NCBI GenBank assembly: GCA_020433455.1
Contig: JAGRCP010000019.1
Coordinates: forward strand, 31,545-95,544
From: Caldilineaceae bacterium
GTDB lineage: Bacteria > Chloroflexota > Anaerolineae > Caldilineales > Caldilineaceae
Direction of reading: 5' to 3'
DNA length: 64,000 bases
Position numbers and translations under genes: made by a program. Below are positions 24,857-32,480 of this stretch, one piece after another; positions within the stretch are counted from its first letter, which is position 1, and every line of letters starts with the position of its first letter. The notes below the pieces were generated by a model. That model ran no database searches and was not told where the DNA came from. It was given only the letters and a program-made list of their open reading frames with translations.

Positions 24857-25819
24857 ATGCGCATATTTATTACCGGCATTGCGGGCTTTGCCGGCAGCCA
24901 TTTAACCGAATATTTGCTTAGCGTCGCGGACGCGGACATCCACGGCGCGATCCACCGTCACAATCATCGCATCCAGCATCTGTTGGACCGCCTTACCCTG
25001 CACCGCGGCGACCTGCGCAATGCGCTCTGGGTGCGGGACCTGATCGAGTCAATCCGACCGGACGCGGTTCTGCACCTGGCCGCATGGAGCGATGTGGGGG
25101 GCAGTTGGCAGCAACCATGGACTACCTATGAGCTGAACATCCAGTGTCAGCTCAATTTGCTGGAAGCCGTGCGCCGGACCTGTCCCCGTGCGCCGGTAGT
25201 CGTTATCACGTCCAATGAGATCTACGGCCTGGTGCGACCCGACGATCTGCCCATTAACGAAGAAACGCCTTTCCGGCCCAATAGCCCCTACGGCGTGAGC
25301 AAGGTAACCCAGGATGTTATGGCCTTCCAGTACTGGCAGAGCCACAATCTGCCGACCCTGCGCATGCGCAGCTTTAACCACATCGGCCCCGGTCAGTCGG
25401 ATGACTTTGCCGCCAGTTCCTTCGCCCGGCAGATTGCTGAAATCGAGGCCGGGCAGCGCGCGCCGGTCATGCACGTGGGCAATCTGAGCGCGCGGCGCGA
25501 TTTCACCGACGTGCGCGACGTCGTACGCGCCTATTGGCTGGCGCTGCTGCACGGCGAACCCGGCTGCGCATACAATGTGGGCAGCGGCCGCAGTTACGCC
25601 GTTCAGGAAGTGTTGGATAAGCTTCTGGCCCTCACCGATGCGTCCATTACCCTGGAGACCGATCCGGCCCGCCTGCGGCCCAGCGATGTCCCCGTGAGCG
25701 TCTGCGACAACCGACGCCTTACCGCCGCCACCGGCTGGCGTCCCGACATCCCATTGGAACGTTCGCTGGCCGATCTGTTAAGCTATTGGCGAGGGCAAAC
25801 GCACGGGGGCGATCTGTGA
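24857..25819 (+). CDS. rmd: GDP-4-dehydro-6-deoxy-D-mannose reductase
   Basis: An extended short-chain dehydrogenase, 320 residues. It has the NAD(P) loop GIAGFAGSHL near residue 7, TSNEIYG with the active Ser/Thr near 116 and the YGVSK Tyr-Lys pair near 145. The pattern RSFNHIGPGQSDDFAASSFARQI near 172 and VGNLSARRDFTDVRDVVRAY near 212 is characteristic of Rmd enzymes, which reduce the Gmd product to GDP-D-rhamnose. The gmd gene follows 92 bases downstream, which supports the call. The product would feed D-rhamnose into surface glycans. Confidence 0.88.
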   Translation: MRIFITGIAGFAGSHLTEYLLSVADADIHGAIHRHNHRIQHLLDRLTLHRGDLRNALWVRDLIESIRPDAVLHLAAWSDVGGSWQQPWTTYELNIQCQLNLLEAVRRTCPRAPVVVITSNEIYGLVRPDDLPINEETPFRPNSPYGVSKVTQDVMAFQYWQSHNLPTLRMRSFNHIGPGQSDDFAASSFARQIAEIEAGQRAPVMHVGNLSARRDFTDVRDVVRAYWLALLHGEPGCAYNVGSGRSYAVQEVLDKLLALTDASITLETDPARLRPSDVPVSVCDNRRLTAATGWRPDIPLERSLADLLSYWRGQTHGGDL

Positions 25820-25911
25820 GGCGGGCGTACGCCGTCGCCGTTGCGTTTTATCCGTCCGAATCCGTACCGCGCGTCATCCGCGGACGATTGACATAGTTAA
25901 GGAGGAGAAGT

Positions 25912-26922
25912 ATGCGTACCGCATTGATTACCGGCGTAACCGGTCAGGACGGCAGTTATTTGGCCGAGTTTTTGTTGGAGCAGGGCTATCGGGTTGTAGG
26001 CATGGTGCGACGCACCAGCACCATCAACTTCGACCGCATCCAGCGCATTCAGGAGCAAATCGAAGTCGTTCAGGGCGATTTGCTGGACCAAATGAGCCTT
26101 ATCGGCATTCTGCAGGAGTATAAGCCCCAGGAAGTCTACAATCTGGCTGCCCAGAGCTTTGTACCCACCAGCTTTACCCAGCCCGTCCTCACCGGTGAAT
26201 TTACCGCGCTGGGCGTCACCCGTATGCTGGAAGCCATCCGCATTGTGGATCCGTCCATTCGCTTTTACCAGGCCAGCAGCAGCGAAATGTTCGGCAAGGT
26301 GCTGGAAGTGCCCCAAACCGAGAAGACCCCCTTTTATCCCCGTAGTCCTTACGGCGTGGCCAAGGTTTACGGGCATTGGATCACCATCAACTACCGGGAA
26401 AGCTACGACATCCACGGTAGTTCCGGGATTCTCTTCAATCACGAAAGCCCCCGCCGGGGTCTGGAGTTCGTTACCCACAAAATTACCTACGGGGCTTCGC
26501 GCATCAAGCTGGGACTGGCTGATGAGCTGCGCCTGGGCAATCTGGAATCCCGGCGCGACTGGGGATATGCCGCAGACTACGTACGCGCCATGTGGCTCAT
26601 GCTCCAGCAGGACGCGCCGGACGACTACGTGGTCGCAACGGGCGAAACCCACAGCGTGCGCGAGTTCGTGGAAGAGGCGTTCAGCTACCTGGATCTGGAT
26701 TGGCAAGCGTACGTCGTCCAGGATCCCAAATTCTATCGTCCGGCTGAGGTGGACCTGCTGGTGGGCGATCCGGCCAAAGCCCGGGCAATTTTGGGTTGGG
26801 AACCGAGCGTCACTTTCCGGGAGTTGGTGCGCCTCATGATCGATGCGGATATGGAAGCGCTGCAAGCGGCATTAGCCAACGGAACGCTGGACGCGCGGCC
26901 GCTGGAGGCATTACACCGTTAG
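25912..26922 (+). CDS. gmd: GDP-mannose 4,6-dehydratase
   Basis: Converts GDP-D-mannose to GDP-4-dehydro-6-deoxy-D-mannose using bound NADP. The 336-residue protein begins [21 protein letters not shown] (GxxGxxG loop). It has [14 protein letters not shown] near residue 77, the catalytic ASSSEMFG near 123 and [10 protein letters not shown] with Tyr/Lys near 147, then [18 protein letters not shown] near 177, which is diagnostic for Gmd. The strong ribosome site AAGGAGGAGAAG lies before the ATG. With rmd upstream it forms a two-gene route to GDP-D-rhamnose. Confidence 0.97.
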   Translation: MRTALITGVTGQDGSYLAEFLLEQGYRVVGMVRRTSTINFDRIQRIQEQIEVVQGDLLDQMSLIGILQEYKPQEVYNLAAQSFVPTSFTQPVLTGEFTALGVTRMLEAIRIVDPSIRFYQASSSEMFGKVLEVPQTEKTPFYPRSPYGVAKVYGHWITINYRESYDIHGSSGILFNHESPRRGLEFVTHKITYGASRIKLGLADELRLGNLESRRDWGYAADYVRAMWLMLQQDAPDDYVVATGETHSVREFVEEAFSYLDLDWQAYVVQDPKFYRPAEVDLLVGDPAKARAILGWEPSVTFRELVRLMIDADMEALQAALANGTLDARPLEALHR

Positions 26923-26971
26923 GGCGGCGCGGCCCAGTAGCGGAGTCAGAGGGGCGTTAGACGAGGAACAA

Positions 26972-27739
26972 ATGGCCAAAGTAGGGTTTCGGGTTTATCC
27001 GCAAACGAGCCGGGAAACAGAGCCGCCCGCGGTTTTGATCCATGGGGCGGGCGGGAATTTTGCCCAATGGCCGCCCCAGGTCCGCCGGTTGCCGCAGATC
27101 ACGGTCTACGCCTTGGATTTGCCCGGTCACGGCGATGCGCCGGGACCGGGCTGCACGACTATTGACGGATATGCCGACGCCGTGCTGGCCTTTCTGGACG
27201 AGAACGAGCTGCCGCCCGCGGTCCTTGTCGGCCACTCCATGGGCGGAGCGGTCGTTCAGATGATGGCCCAACGCGCGCCCGAACGCGTCGCCGGCATAGC
27301 GCTCGTGGCAACGGGCGCACGCCTGCCCGTTTCGCCCGCGCTGCTGGACGGCCTGCGCACCGACTATGCCGCCGCCGTTCAACGCATGGGCGACTGGGTG
27401 TACGGTCCGGACATCGGCCCCGACCTGCGGGAGGATTTCAGCCGCAACCTGCTGAAGCAGGACCCGACTATACTCATTGGCGACTTTGTCGCTTGCGACA
27501 AGTTCGACGCGCGGGCCGATCTGCCCGGTTATACCATGCCCGCACTCATCATCGGCGGCGATCAGGACCGCATGACGCCGCCTCGCTTCAGTCGGGAACT
27601 GGGCGAACTGCTGCCCCATGCCCGGCTCCATATGCTGCCCGATACCGGCCACATGGTGATGACCGAACGGCCGAACCAGACAGCCCAGCTGCTCGCAAAT
27701 TTCATCCAGGAAATCGGAACCGAATTGCGCGACGCATAA
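26972..27739 (+). CDS. Alpha/beta-hydrolase
   Basis: A 255-residue cytoplasmic hydrolase with the oxyanion-region HGAGGNFAQW near residue 24, LDLPGHGDAPGPG near 49, the nucleophile elbow GHSMGGAV with the catalytic serine near 88, a late acid in GGDQDRMTPP near 193 and the histidine in PDTGHMVM near 222. The substrate is unknown; the family includes esterases, lactonases and C-C bond hydrolases. It begins 49 bases after gmd, and its stop codon directly abuts a heptad repeat array that fills the gap to the next gene. Confidence 0.9.
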   Translation: MAKVGFRVYPQTSRETEPPAVLIHGAGGNFAQWPPQVRRLPQITVYALDLPGHGDAPGPGCTTIDGYADAVLAFLDENELPPAVLVGHSMGGAVVQMMAQRAPERVAGIALVATGARLPVSPALLDGLRTDYAAAVQRMGDWVYGPDIGPDLREDFSRNLLKQDPTILIGDFVACDKFDARADLPGYTMPALIIGGDQDRMTPPRFSRELGELLPHARLHMLPDTGHMVMTERPNQTAQLLANFIQEIGTELRDA

Positions 27740-27740
27740 T

Positions 27741-27782
27741 CTGCCGCCTGCGCTCTGTTACCTGCCACTTGCCACCTGCCCC
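27741..27782. repeat. 7-nt-phased array exactly filling an intergenic gap
   Basis: Six heptads in perfect phase: CTGCCGC, CTGCGCT, CTGTTAC, CTGCCAC, TTGCCAC, CTGCCCC. The array starts one base after the TAA of the hydrolase and ends at the base before the ATG at 27783. It leaves no purine-rich ribosome site for the downstream gene. Confidence 0.75.
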
Positions 27783-28376
27783 ATGGAACCACTACGCCTT
27801 TTCATCAGCGCTACCCGAGACCAGGAGGACAATCGGGCCGTCATTGCCCGGGCGCTGGCCAATCTGCCGGTCAGGGTCGGTGCGGAATTACGCCGCACGC
27901 CCGTTGAGGGGGTCAAGTATGACGACCTCTACGAGCGCATCGCCACGGTAGATCGCCTCTACTTTCTTTTGGGGCGGGACATCACCGCGCCCGCGGGCGC
28001 TGAGTGGGACCTGGCCTGGAAGCTGGAGCGGAGCCTCCTGCCCCTGCGCACGCCCGGCCCGCGTTCACCGGCCGGCGAAAAATTCCTCCGCCTGCTGCCC
28101 ATGGGCTGGATTACCTTTCACAACACGACCGAACTAGACCGCATCATCCGCGCAGACCTGATCGATCTGCTGCTCCATCCTGAAAATCGTTACGGTCTTA
28201 CCCTCCTCGAGCATGAACGCCTGCGCGTCCTGCGCCGACAACTCTCCGACCAGCTACGCGCCCGGACAGCATCACCCTACCCGGAAGAGGCCCCGGTTCT
28301 CCCCGATGGCGGCATAGGCGGGGGCGGCGCGCTTCTGGACGACGGTCGTCGCGCCGCAGAGTGGGAAGAAGAGTAG
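27783..28376 (+). CDS. Unrecognised 197-aa protein with TIR/DUF4062-like N-terminus
   Basis: Function not known. The first 100 residues have the look of a small Rossmann-like effector or sensor domain: PLRLFISATRDQEDNRAVIARAL at the start (beta strand then S/T-rich turn, as in DUF4062 and TIR proteins), KYDDLYERIATVDRLYFLLGRD near 48, and GAEWDLAWKLERSLLPL near 74. Residues about 115-165 are helical (LDRIIRADLIDLLLH, LLEHERLRVLRRQL), and the tail is G/D/E-rich. No signal peptide or membrane helix is present. The gene follows a hydrolase gene and a heptad array with no ribosome site. Confidence 0.7.
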   Translation: MEPLRLFISATRDQEDNRAVIARALANLPVRVGAELRRTPVEGVKYDDLYERIATVDRLYFLLGRDITAPAGAEWDLAWKLERSLLPLRTPGPRSPAGEKFLRLLPMGWITFHNTTELDRIIRADLIDLLLHPENRYGLTLLEHERLRVLRRQLSDQLRARTASPYPEEAPVLPDGGIGGGGALLDDGRRAAEWEEE

Positions 28377-28419
28377 ACGGAAGAATAGCCGTCAGTCGGT
28401 CCATCTCCCCAAGCATGCC

Positions 28420-29589
28420 ATGTCGCCATCCGCCGAAGCATTGCTGCGTCAAAATCAGACCGCGTTAGCGAACTTACAGCGCCGTCGGCAACTGATTGCC
28501 GGAGGATATATCATCGCGCTGCTGAGCACAGCTCTCTGCCTGTACGCGATCCAACCCGGCTACTCTGCTGCGGGCTGGCTGTTGGCAGCGCTCTGCTTTG
28601 CGGCGCGCCCACTATGGCTGCTCCAGCGCCATCTGACGGCTAATCATCGTCCCGACGAGCCGCGCCTGTTGCCGAATCTGGGCTACGCCAATACCATCAC
28701 CCTGGGGCGCGGCTGGCTCATTGCCGGACTGGGCGGGCTGCTGCTCGTGCCCAGGCTGACAGGAGCGTGGGCGTGGCTTCCCGCGGGCCTTTACGGGACA
28801 ATTGTGGTGCTGGATGTAGCGGACGGCTACGTGGCTCGCCGCACCAACCACGTGACGCGTCTGGGCGCAATTCTGGATATCGGGTTAGACGGCTGGGGGC
28901 TGCTGGCCGCCATTGCCGTGGCCGTACGCTATGGCCAATTGCCCCTCTGGTATCTGCCTCTGGCTTTTTCCCGGGAAGCATTTTTGGCCGGTCAATGGCG
29001 GCTGCATCGCCTGGGGCGGCCCGTCTACGCTTTAACGCCCAGCACTGAACGGCGTATCATCGCCGGCCTGCAAATGGGCTTCCTCTGCATAGTGCTCATG
29101 CCTGCGGTCCGCCCGCCGATGACGACTATCGCGGCTGCGCTGTTTGGCACGCAGTTGCTGGCCAGCTTTGTCCGGGATTGGCTGGCGGTCAGCGGTGCAG
29201 TCGATCCGGCCGGAGCCGACTATATGCGTTGGCAACGCGCGGGGAGACGCGTTTTTAAAAGTTGGCTGCCGCTGATTGCCCGATTGAGCAGCGCCGGGGC
29301 GACGCTGCTCCTCCTCAAAGAACTGCTGCCGCATGTCGCCCATCAGCCCTCGCTCTGGGCGGCATGCGCGTGGGGCGCCATGGCTATGCTGCTCACGCTT
29401 GCCGGCATCTGGACGCGGTTAGGAGCGGGCGCGCTCCTGATCCTGACGCTCTGGCATCAACAGGCGTTCGGCTTTGCCTGGCTGCCCGACGGCCTGCTTG
29501 CGATTAGCGCAATTCTGATCATCCAACTGGGCAGCGGACCATGGACCCTGCGCGCCGACGACGACAGCATGTGGTATCGACCCGGCTAG
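28420..29589 (+). CDS. CDP-alcohol phosphatidyltransferase family protein
   Basis: An integral membrane enzyme of 389 residues. The family motif DG(x2)AR(x8)G(x3)D(x3)D is intact: DVADGYVARRTNHVTRLG then AILDIGLD, residues about 126-151. These acids bind the metal ions and the CDP-linked lipid. About ten hydrophobic segments are visible, more than in the smallest members. The acceptor alcohol cannot be deduced. The N-terminal cytoplasmic region (SAEALLRQNQTALANLQRRRQ) precedes the first helix. Likely role: phospholipid head-group or related lipid synthesis. Confidence 0.88.
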   Translation: MSPSAEALLRQNQTALANLQRRRQLIAGGYIIALLSTALCLYAIQPGYSAAGWLLAALCFAARPLWLLQRHLTANHRPDEPRLLPNLGYANTITLGRGWLIAGLGGLLLVPRLTGAWAWLPAGLYGTIVVLDVADGYVARRTNHVTRLGAILDIGLDGWGLLAAIAVAVRYGQLPLWYLPLAFSREAFLAGQWRLHRLGRPVYALTPSTERRIIAGLQMGFLCIVLMPAVRPPMTTIAAALFGTQLLASFVRDWLAVSGAVDPAGADYMRWQRAGRRVFKSWLPLIARLSSAGATLLLLKELLPHVAHQPSLWAACAWGAMAMLLTLAGIWTRLGAGALLILTLWHQQAFGFAWLPDGLLAISAILIIQLGSGPWTLRADDDSMWYRPG

Positions 29590-29727
29590 AAAAAGGGCAT
29601 TGGCGCAAAACGAGCCCGGTTGGCCGGGGCGTAACCTTGCGGCCGTCTCCAGCGTGTCACACAGGGGCGCCAGGCCCCAGTGCGGCGGGAATATCAAAAT
29701 AACCTATGAAATATGGAGTAAATCCTG

Positions 29728-30549
29728 TTGAATTCTACTTTTCCCACTCGGATATTTCTACTGCTGGGCAGCGTCGGAATTGCGCTCTGCCTGCTTGCGC
29801 TCAGGGCCGAGCCGCTGGACGCCCAGTCCGGCGGGACAATCCCCGGTCCCGATCAGTTTTTACCCATTATTCGCAATCATGAAGCGCCGCCAGTCAGCTA
29901 TGACGCGGTCAATGTTGACAACAGCGGCGGTTGTCAGCCCGACGGCCGGCCCGCGGCAGCTCACGGCGACCTGAACCTGGCTTTACGCGGCTATGAATCC
30001 GCGGCCGCGCCCCTGACGCTGGTGGAGTACAACGGCTCCACAGACGCCGACGCTCCCCAATTGCCGGGCCTCTTTTCAGACAGGCGCCTACCCGAATTTA
30101 CCGGCGCCTATCAAATTTATGACTGGGATTGGGGCTGCGATGCGGACGGCTGTCGGGGTGAACTGCTCACCGAATGGCCGGTGACGCTGCTGGAGTTGGC
30201 GGCAACTCAGGGCGAGCCTCTCTCCATTCCGTCACGCGGGCCGCGAATTGACGGCGCTGACCACAAGGCGCTGGTCCTCTATGCAGAAGCGACGCGGCTC
30301 ACCCTCGCGTACACGCGCCACGACAGCGCGGCTTGCGGCTACGTGATCCACCTGGAAGGACTGCGGGTCGAACCCTCGCTGGTCAGCTTCTATCAGGCGC
30401 TGGATCAAGCCGGCCGGTCTCAACTACCCGGCCTGGACAACGGCGAACGCCTGGGCGCGGCCCTGACCGCGTCACTCAAAGTTGCGGTGCGCGATACAGG
30501 ACGCTTCATGGATCCCCGAGCGCGCAAAGACTGGTGGCAGGAGTATTAG
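29728..30549 (+). CDS. Secreted protein of unknown function
   Basis: A 273-residue protein with a TTG start; GGAG lies nine bases ahead and no in-frame ATG fits. A signal peptide (IFLLLGSVGIALCLLALRAEPLDAQSG) is clear, with likely cleavage after LDA. The mature part has four cysteines in CQPDGRP, DWGCDADGC and AACGYVIH, suggesting disulphides. A conserved-looking YQIYDWDWGCDADGCRG and a C-terminal RDTGRFMDPRARKDWW are notable, but I recognise no family. It converges on the HD-domain gene across an inverted pair of heptad arrays. Confidence 0.7.
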   Translation: MNSTFPTRIFLLLGSVGIALCLLALRAEPLDAQSGGTIPGPDQFLPIIRNHEAPPVSYDAVNVDNSGGCQPDGRPAAAHGDLNLALRGYESAAAPLTLVEYNGSTDADAPQLPGLFSDRRLPEFTGAYQIYDWDWGCDADGCRGELLTEWPVTLLELAATQGEPLSIPSRGPRIDGADHKALVLYAEATRLTLAYTRHDSAACGYVIHLEGLRVEPSLVSFYQALDQAGRSQLPGLDNGERLGAALTASLKVAVRDTGRFMDPRARKDWWQEY

Positions 30550-30555
30550 GGGTTC

Positions 30556-30627
30556 AAAGATCGAAGATTGAAGAGTAAAGATTGGATTTCCCCAATCTTC
30601 AATCTTCAATCTTTACTCTTCACTCTC
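30556..30627. terminator. Inverted pair of heptad arrays between convergent genes
   Basis: The left arm is AAAGATC, GAAGATT, GAAGAGT, AAAGATT, GGATTTC (30556-30590). The right arm is CAATCTT three times, TACTCTT, CACTCTC (30593-30627). The arms pair over more than 16 bases, so the transcript of either strand can fold into a terminator-like hairpin. The right arm overlaps the stop codon of the HD-domain gene. Confidence 0.7.
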
Positions 30628-31201
30628 CCGCTACGCCCAGTTCTCCCGCGGCATCCTGCATGGCGCTGAGGACGCGCTGGACGTGTTCGTCAAAAGGTTC
30701 GCCCAGGTCTTCAATGTGGGCCAGGGTCTCGGGTCGGCTGATAGCCGCGGTGAAGGATTTGTCCTTCCACTTCTTTTTCACGGACTTAAGCTTCACGCTG
30801 CGCAGGTCCCGATCCGGCCGTACGTACGAGCAGGCCAGAATGAGGCCGGTCAGTTCGTCGCAGGCCAGGAGGGTCTTGTCCAACCGGGTCTCGCTGGGTA
30901 TGCCCAGAAAAGTAGCGTGGGCTTCCACGGCGTGGATCAACTCATCGGGATAGCCTTCAGCCCGAAAAAAGCGTAAGGCAGTTCGGGGATGACCGTTTTC
31001 CGTATCTTCCATGTCGCTGAAGCGCTCATAGTCCATATCATGCAGTAAACCGGTAATTCCCCACAGCTCTTCATCTTCACCGTAATAGCGGGCATAGGCG
31101 CGCATGGCGGCTTCAACAGAGAGCATGTGGCGACGCAGGCTCTCTGATTCGACCCATTCGTCGAGAAGGGCCAAGGCTTGCTCGCGGCTGGGTAAGGTCA
31201 T
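30620..31201 (-). CDS. HD-domain phosphohydrolase-like protein
   Basis: A 193-residue cytoplasmic protein with the HD metal site spread over LRRHMLSVEAAMRAYARYYG (His near 23) and ITGLLHDMDYERF (the HD pair near 52). A later histidine (HPRTALRFF near 71) and HAVEAHATFLG near 88 complete the likely metal set. Small HD proteins of this type are nucleotide or phosphate-ester hydrolases; the substrate is unknown. The start at 31201 has AAGGA eight bases ahead, which is better than a start at 31237. It converges on the secreted-protein gene. Confidence 0.88.
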   Translation of the reverse strand: MTLPSREQALALLDEWVESESLRRHMLSVEAAMRAYARYYGEDEELWGITGLLHDMDYERFSDMEDTENGHPRTALRFFRAEGYPDELIHAVEAHATFLGIPSETRLDKTLLACDELTGLILACSYVRPDRDLRSVKLKSVKKKWKDKSFTAAISRPETLAHIEDLGEPFDEHVQRVLSAMQDAAGELGVAGE

Positions 31202-31341
31202 AACGTCAATCCTTTCTGGTGATGGTCGGGTAAGCACATCATAAAACGAGAGGCGCGAAACCGAAAACGAAACGGAACAAAAATGGAGCGCGGCATTCTC
31301 TGCTGCTTGACCAAATTTCCCGGCTCGAGTACGCTTGCCCT

Positions 31342-32172
31342 ATGGAGCCGAGAGCAAAGATCAACGTAGAGCGGGCGCAACAGGCGATGGCGAATTGGGC
31401 CATCGGCCATACGCTTTTGTATGCGTCGGAAGCAACCAGCACCATGGAACTCGCTCGTCAGATGAATCCGGCATCAGGAACGATCATAACGGTAGAAGAG
31501 CAGCATACAGGGCGAGGCCGCCTGGGCCGCACGTGGCAGGCCCCGTGGGGAGCCGGGCTGCTTTGCACAATCGTTTTACGCCCGCCGCTTCTGCCGCCCG
31601 AGCCGGGGATGATCATTATGGCCGCGGGGCTGGCCGTGGTAGACGCCATCGCCGCGGTCGCGCCCGCATTGGCGGCGCGTCTGGTCCTCAAATGGCCGAA
31701 CGACGTTCTGATCGCGGGAGAGCCGGGAGCGGGCAAAACCGCGGGCCTCCTGCTGGAGGCGGCCTATCGAGAGACGCGGCAGGAAGAAGTCCTGCTGGGC
31801 ATGGGCGTCAACGTCAGCCAGACGGCGGCGGAATTGCCGCCTCCCTCGCCCCGCGTGACGCCGGCGACCAGCCTTCTGTTGGCCGGAGCGGGCGAAATCG
31901 ATCGAACGGACCTGCTGATCGCGCTCTGCCGCGCCTTGACCCTGCACCTGGATGAGAGTCGCAGTCGAGGCGATGCGCTGTTTGCGGCCTGGCGCGCCCG
32001 GCTCCAAACCCTGACGCAAATGGTTCAGGTTACCCAACCGGGACAAGGCGTGTTGACCAGCGGTCGCGCCGTTGATGTCGCCCGGGACGGCAGCCTGATC
32101 ATCCAGCAGGCGGACGGCACGCAGATGACAATTGCCTCGGGCGATGTCTCCCTGCGCCGGGAGACGACATGA
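31342..32172 (+). CDS. birA: Biotin-[acetyl-CoA-carboxylase] ligase
   Basis: Attaches biotin to the carrier lysine of biotin-dependent carboxylases through biotinyl-AMP. The 276-residue protein has TSTMELARQ near residue 33, the nucleotide loop GRGRLGRTW near 58, KWPNDVLI near 115, KTAGLLLE near 131, GMGVNVSQ near 153 and a C-terminal SH3-like domain ending DVSLRR. It lacks the N-terminal winged helix of the E. coli bifunctional regulator, so it is an enzyme only. The next gene overlaps its stop codon (ATGA), so the downstream surface-protein genes are coupled to it. Confidence 0.95.
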   Translation: MEPRAKINVERAQQAMANWAIGHTLLYASEATSTMELARQMNPASGTIITVEEQHTGRGRLGRTWQAPWGAGLLCTIVLRPPLLPPEPGMIIMAAGLAVVDAIAAVAPALAARLVLKWPNDVLIAGEPGAGKTAGLLLEAAYRETRQEEVLLGMGVNVSQTAAELPPPSPRVTPATSLLLAGAGEIDRTDLLIALCRALTLHLDESRSRGDALFAAWRARLQTLTQMVQVTQPGQGVLTSGRAVDVARDGSLIIQQADGTQMTIASGDVSLRRETT

Positions 32173-32480
32173 ATCGATCAGCCGGCCACCGGCCACCCAA
32201 GCAGCGCCCGGCACGTACGCGCCGCCGGCGGCTCCTCCTCGTGCTGACGGCCGGAGCCGCCCTGGCCTTCAGCCGGACAGGCTTATCGAGCGGGGGCATT
32301 CTGGCCCAGTCATCGCCTCTTTCGCCGCTCCAGCCCGTTACCGGCTTTGGCGACAGGGCCGGCAACGCGTATCCACTTGCCGCGTTCCTCATGCGGAGCC
32401 AGTTGATGCTGCCCCTTGTCGCCGCGCTCTTGTTGTTTATGGCCGTAGCGCTGGGCATTGCCCTTTGGCGGCAAGCATGA
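32169..32480 (+). CDS. Small two-helix membrane protein
   Basis: A 103-residue protein overlapping birA by four bases and the next gene by four bases (both ATGA), which strongly supports translation. A basic N-terminus (RTRRRR) precedes a hydrophobic stretch (LLLVLTAGAALAF, residues about 22-34), possibly a signal anchor. A second helix (LMLPLVAALLLFMAVALGIALW) lies at about 80-101. The loop between them is extracytoplasmic by the positive-inside rule. No family recognised; its place suggests a partner for the large surface protein that follows. Confidence 0.65.
   Translation: MNRSAGHRPPKQRPARTRRRRLLLVLTAGAALAFSRTGLSSGGILAQSSPLSPLQPVTGFGDRAGNAYPLAAFLMRSQLMLPLVAALLLFMAVALGIALWRQA

Noticed and set aside
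24490..24939. Reading frames in both directions (106 aa plus; 143 aa minus)
   Set aside because: No domain, low-complexity text, overlapping the BON and rmd genes, and no ribosome site.
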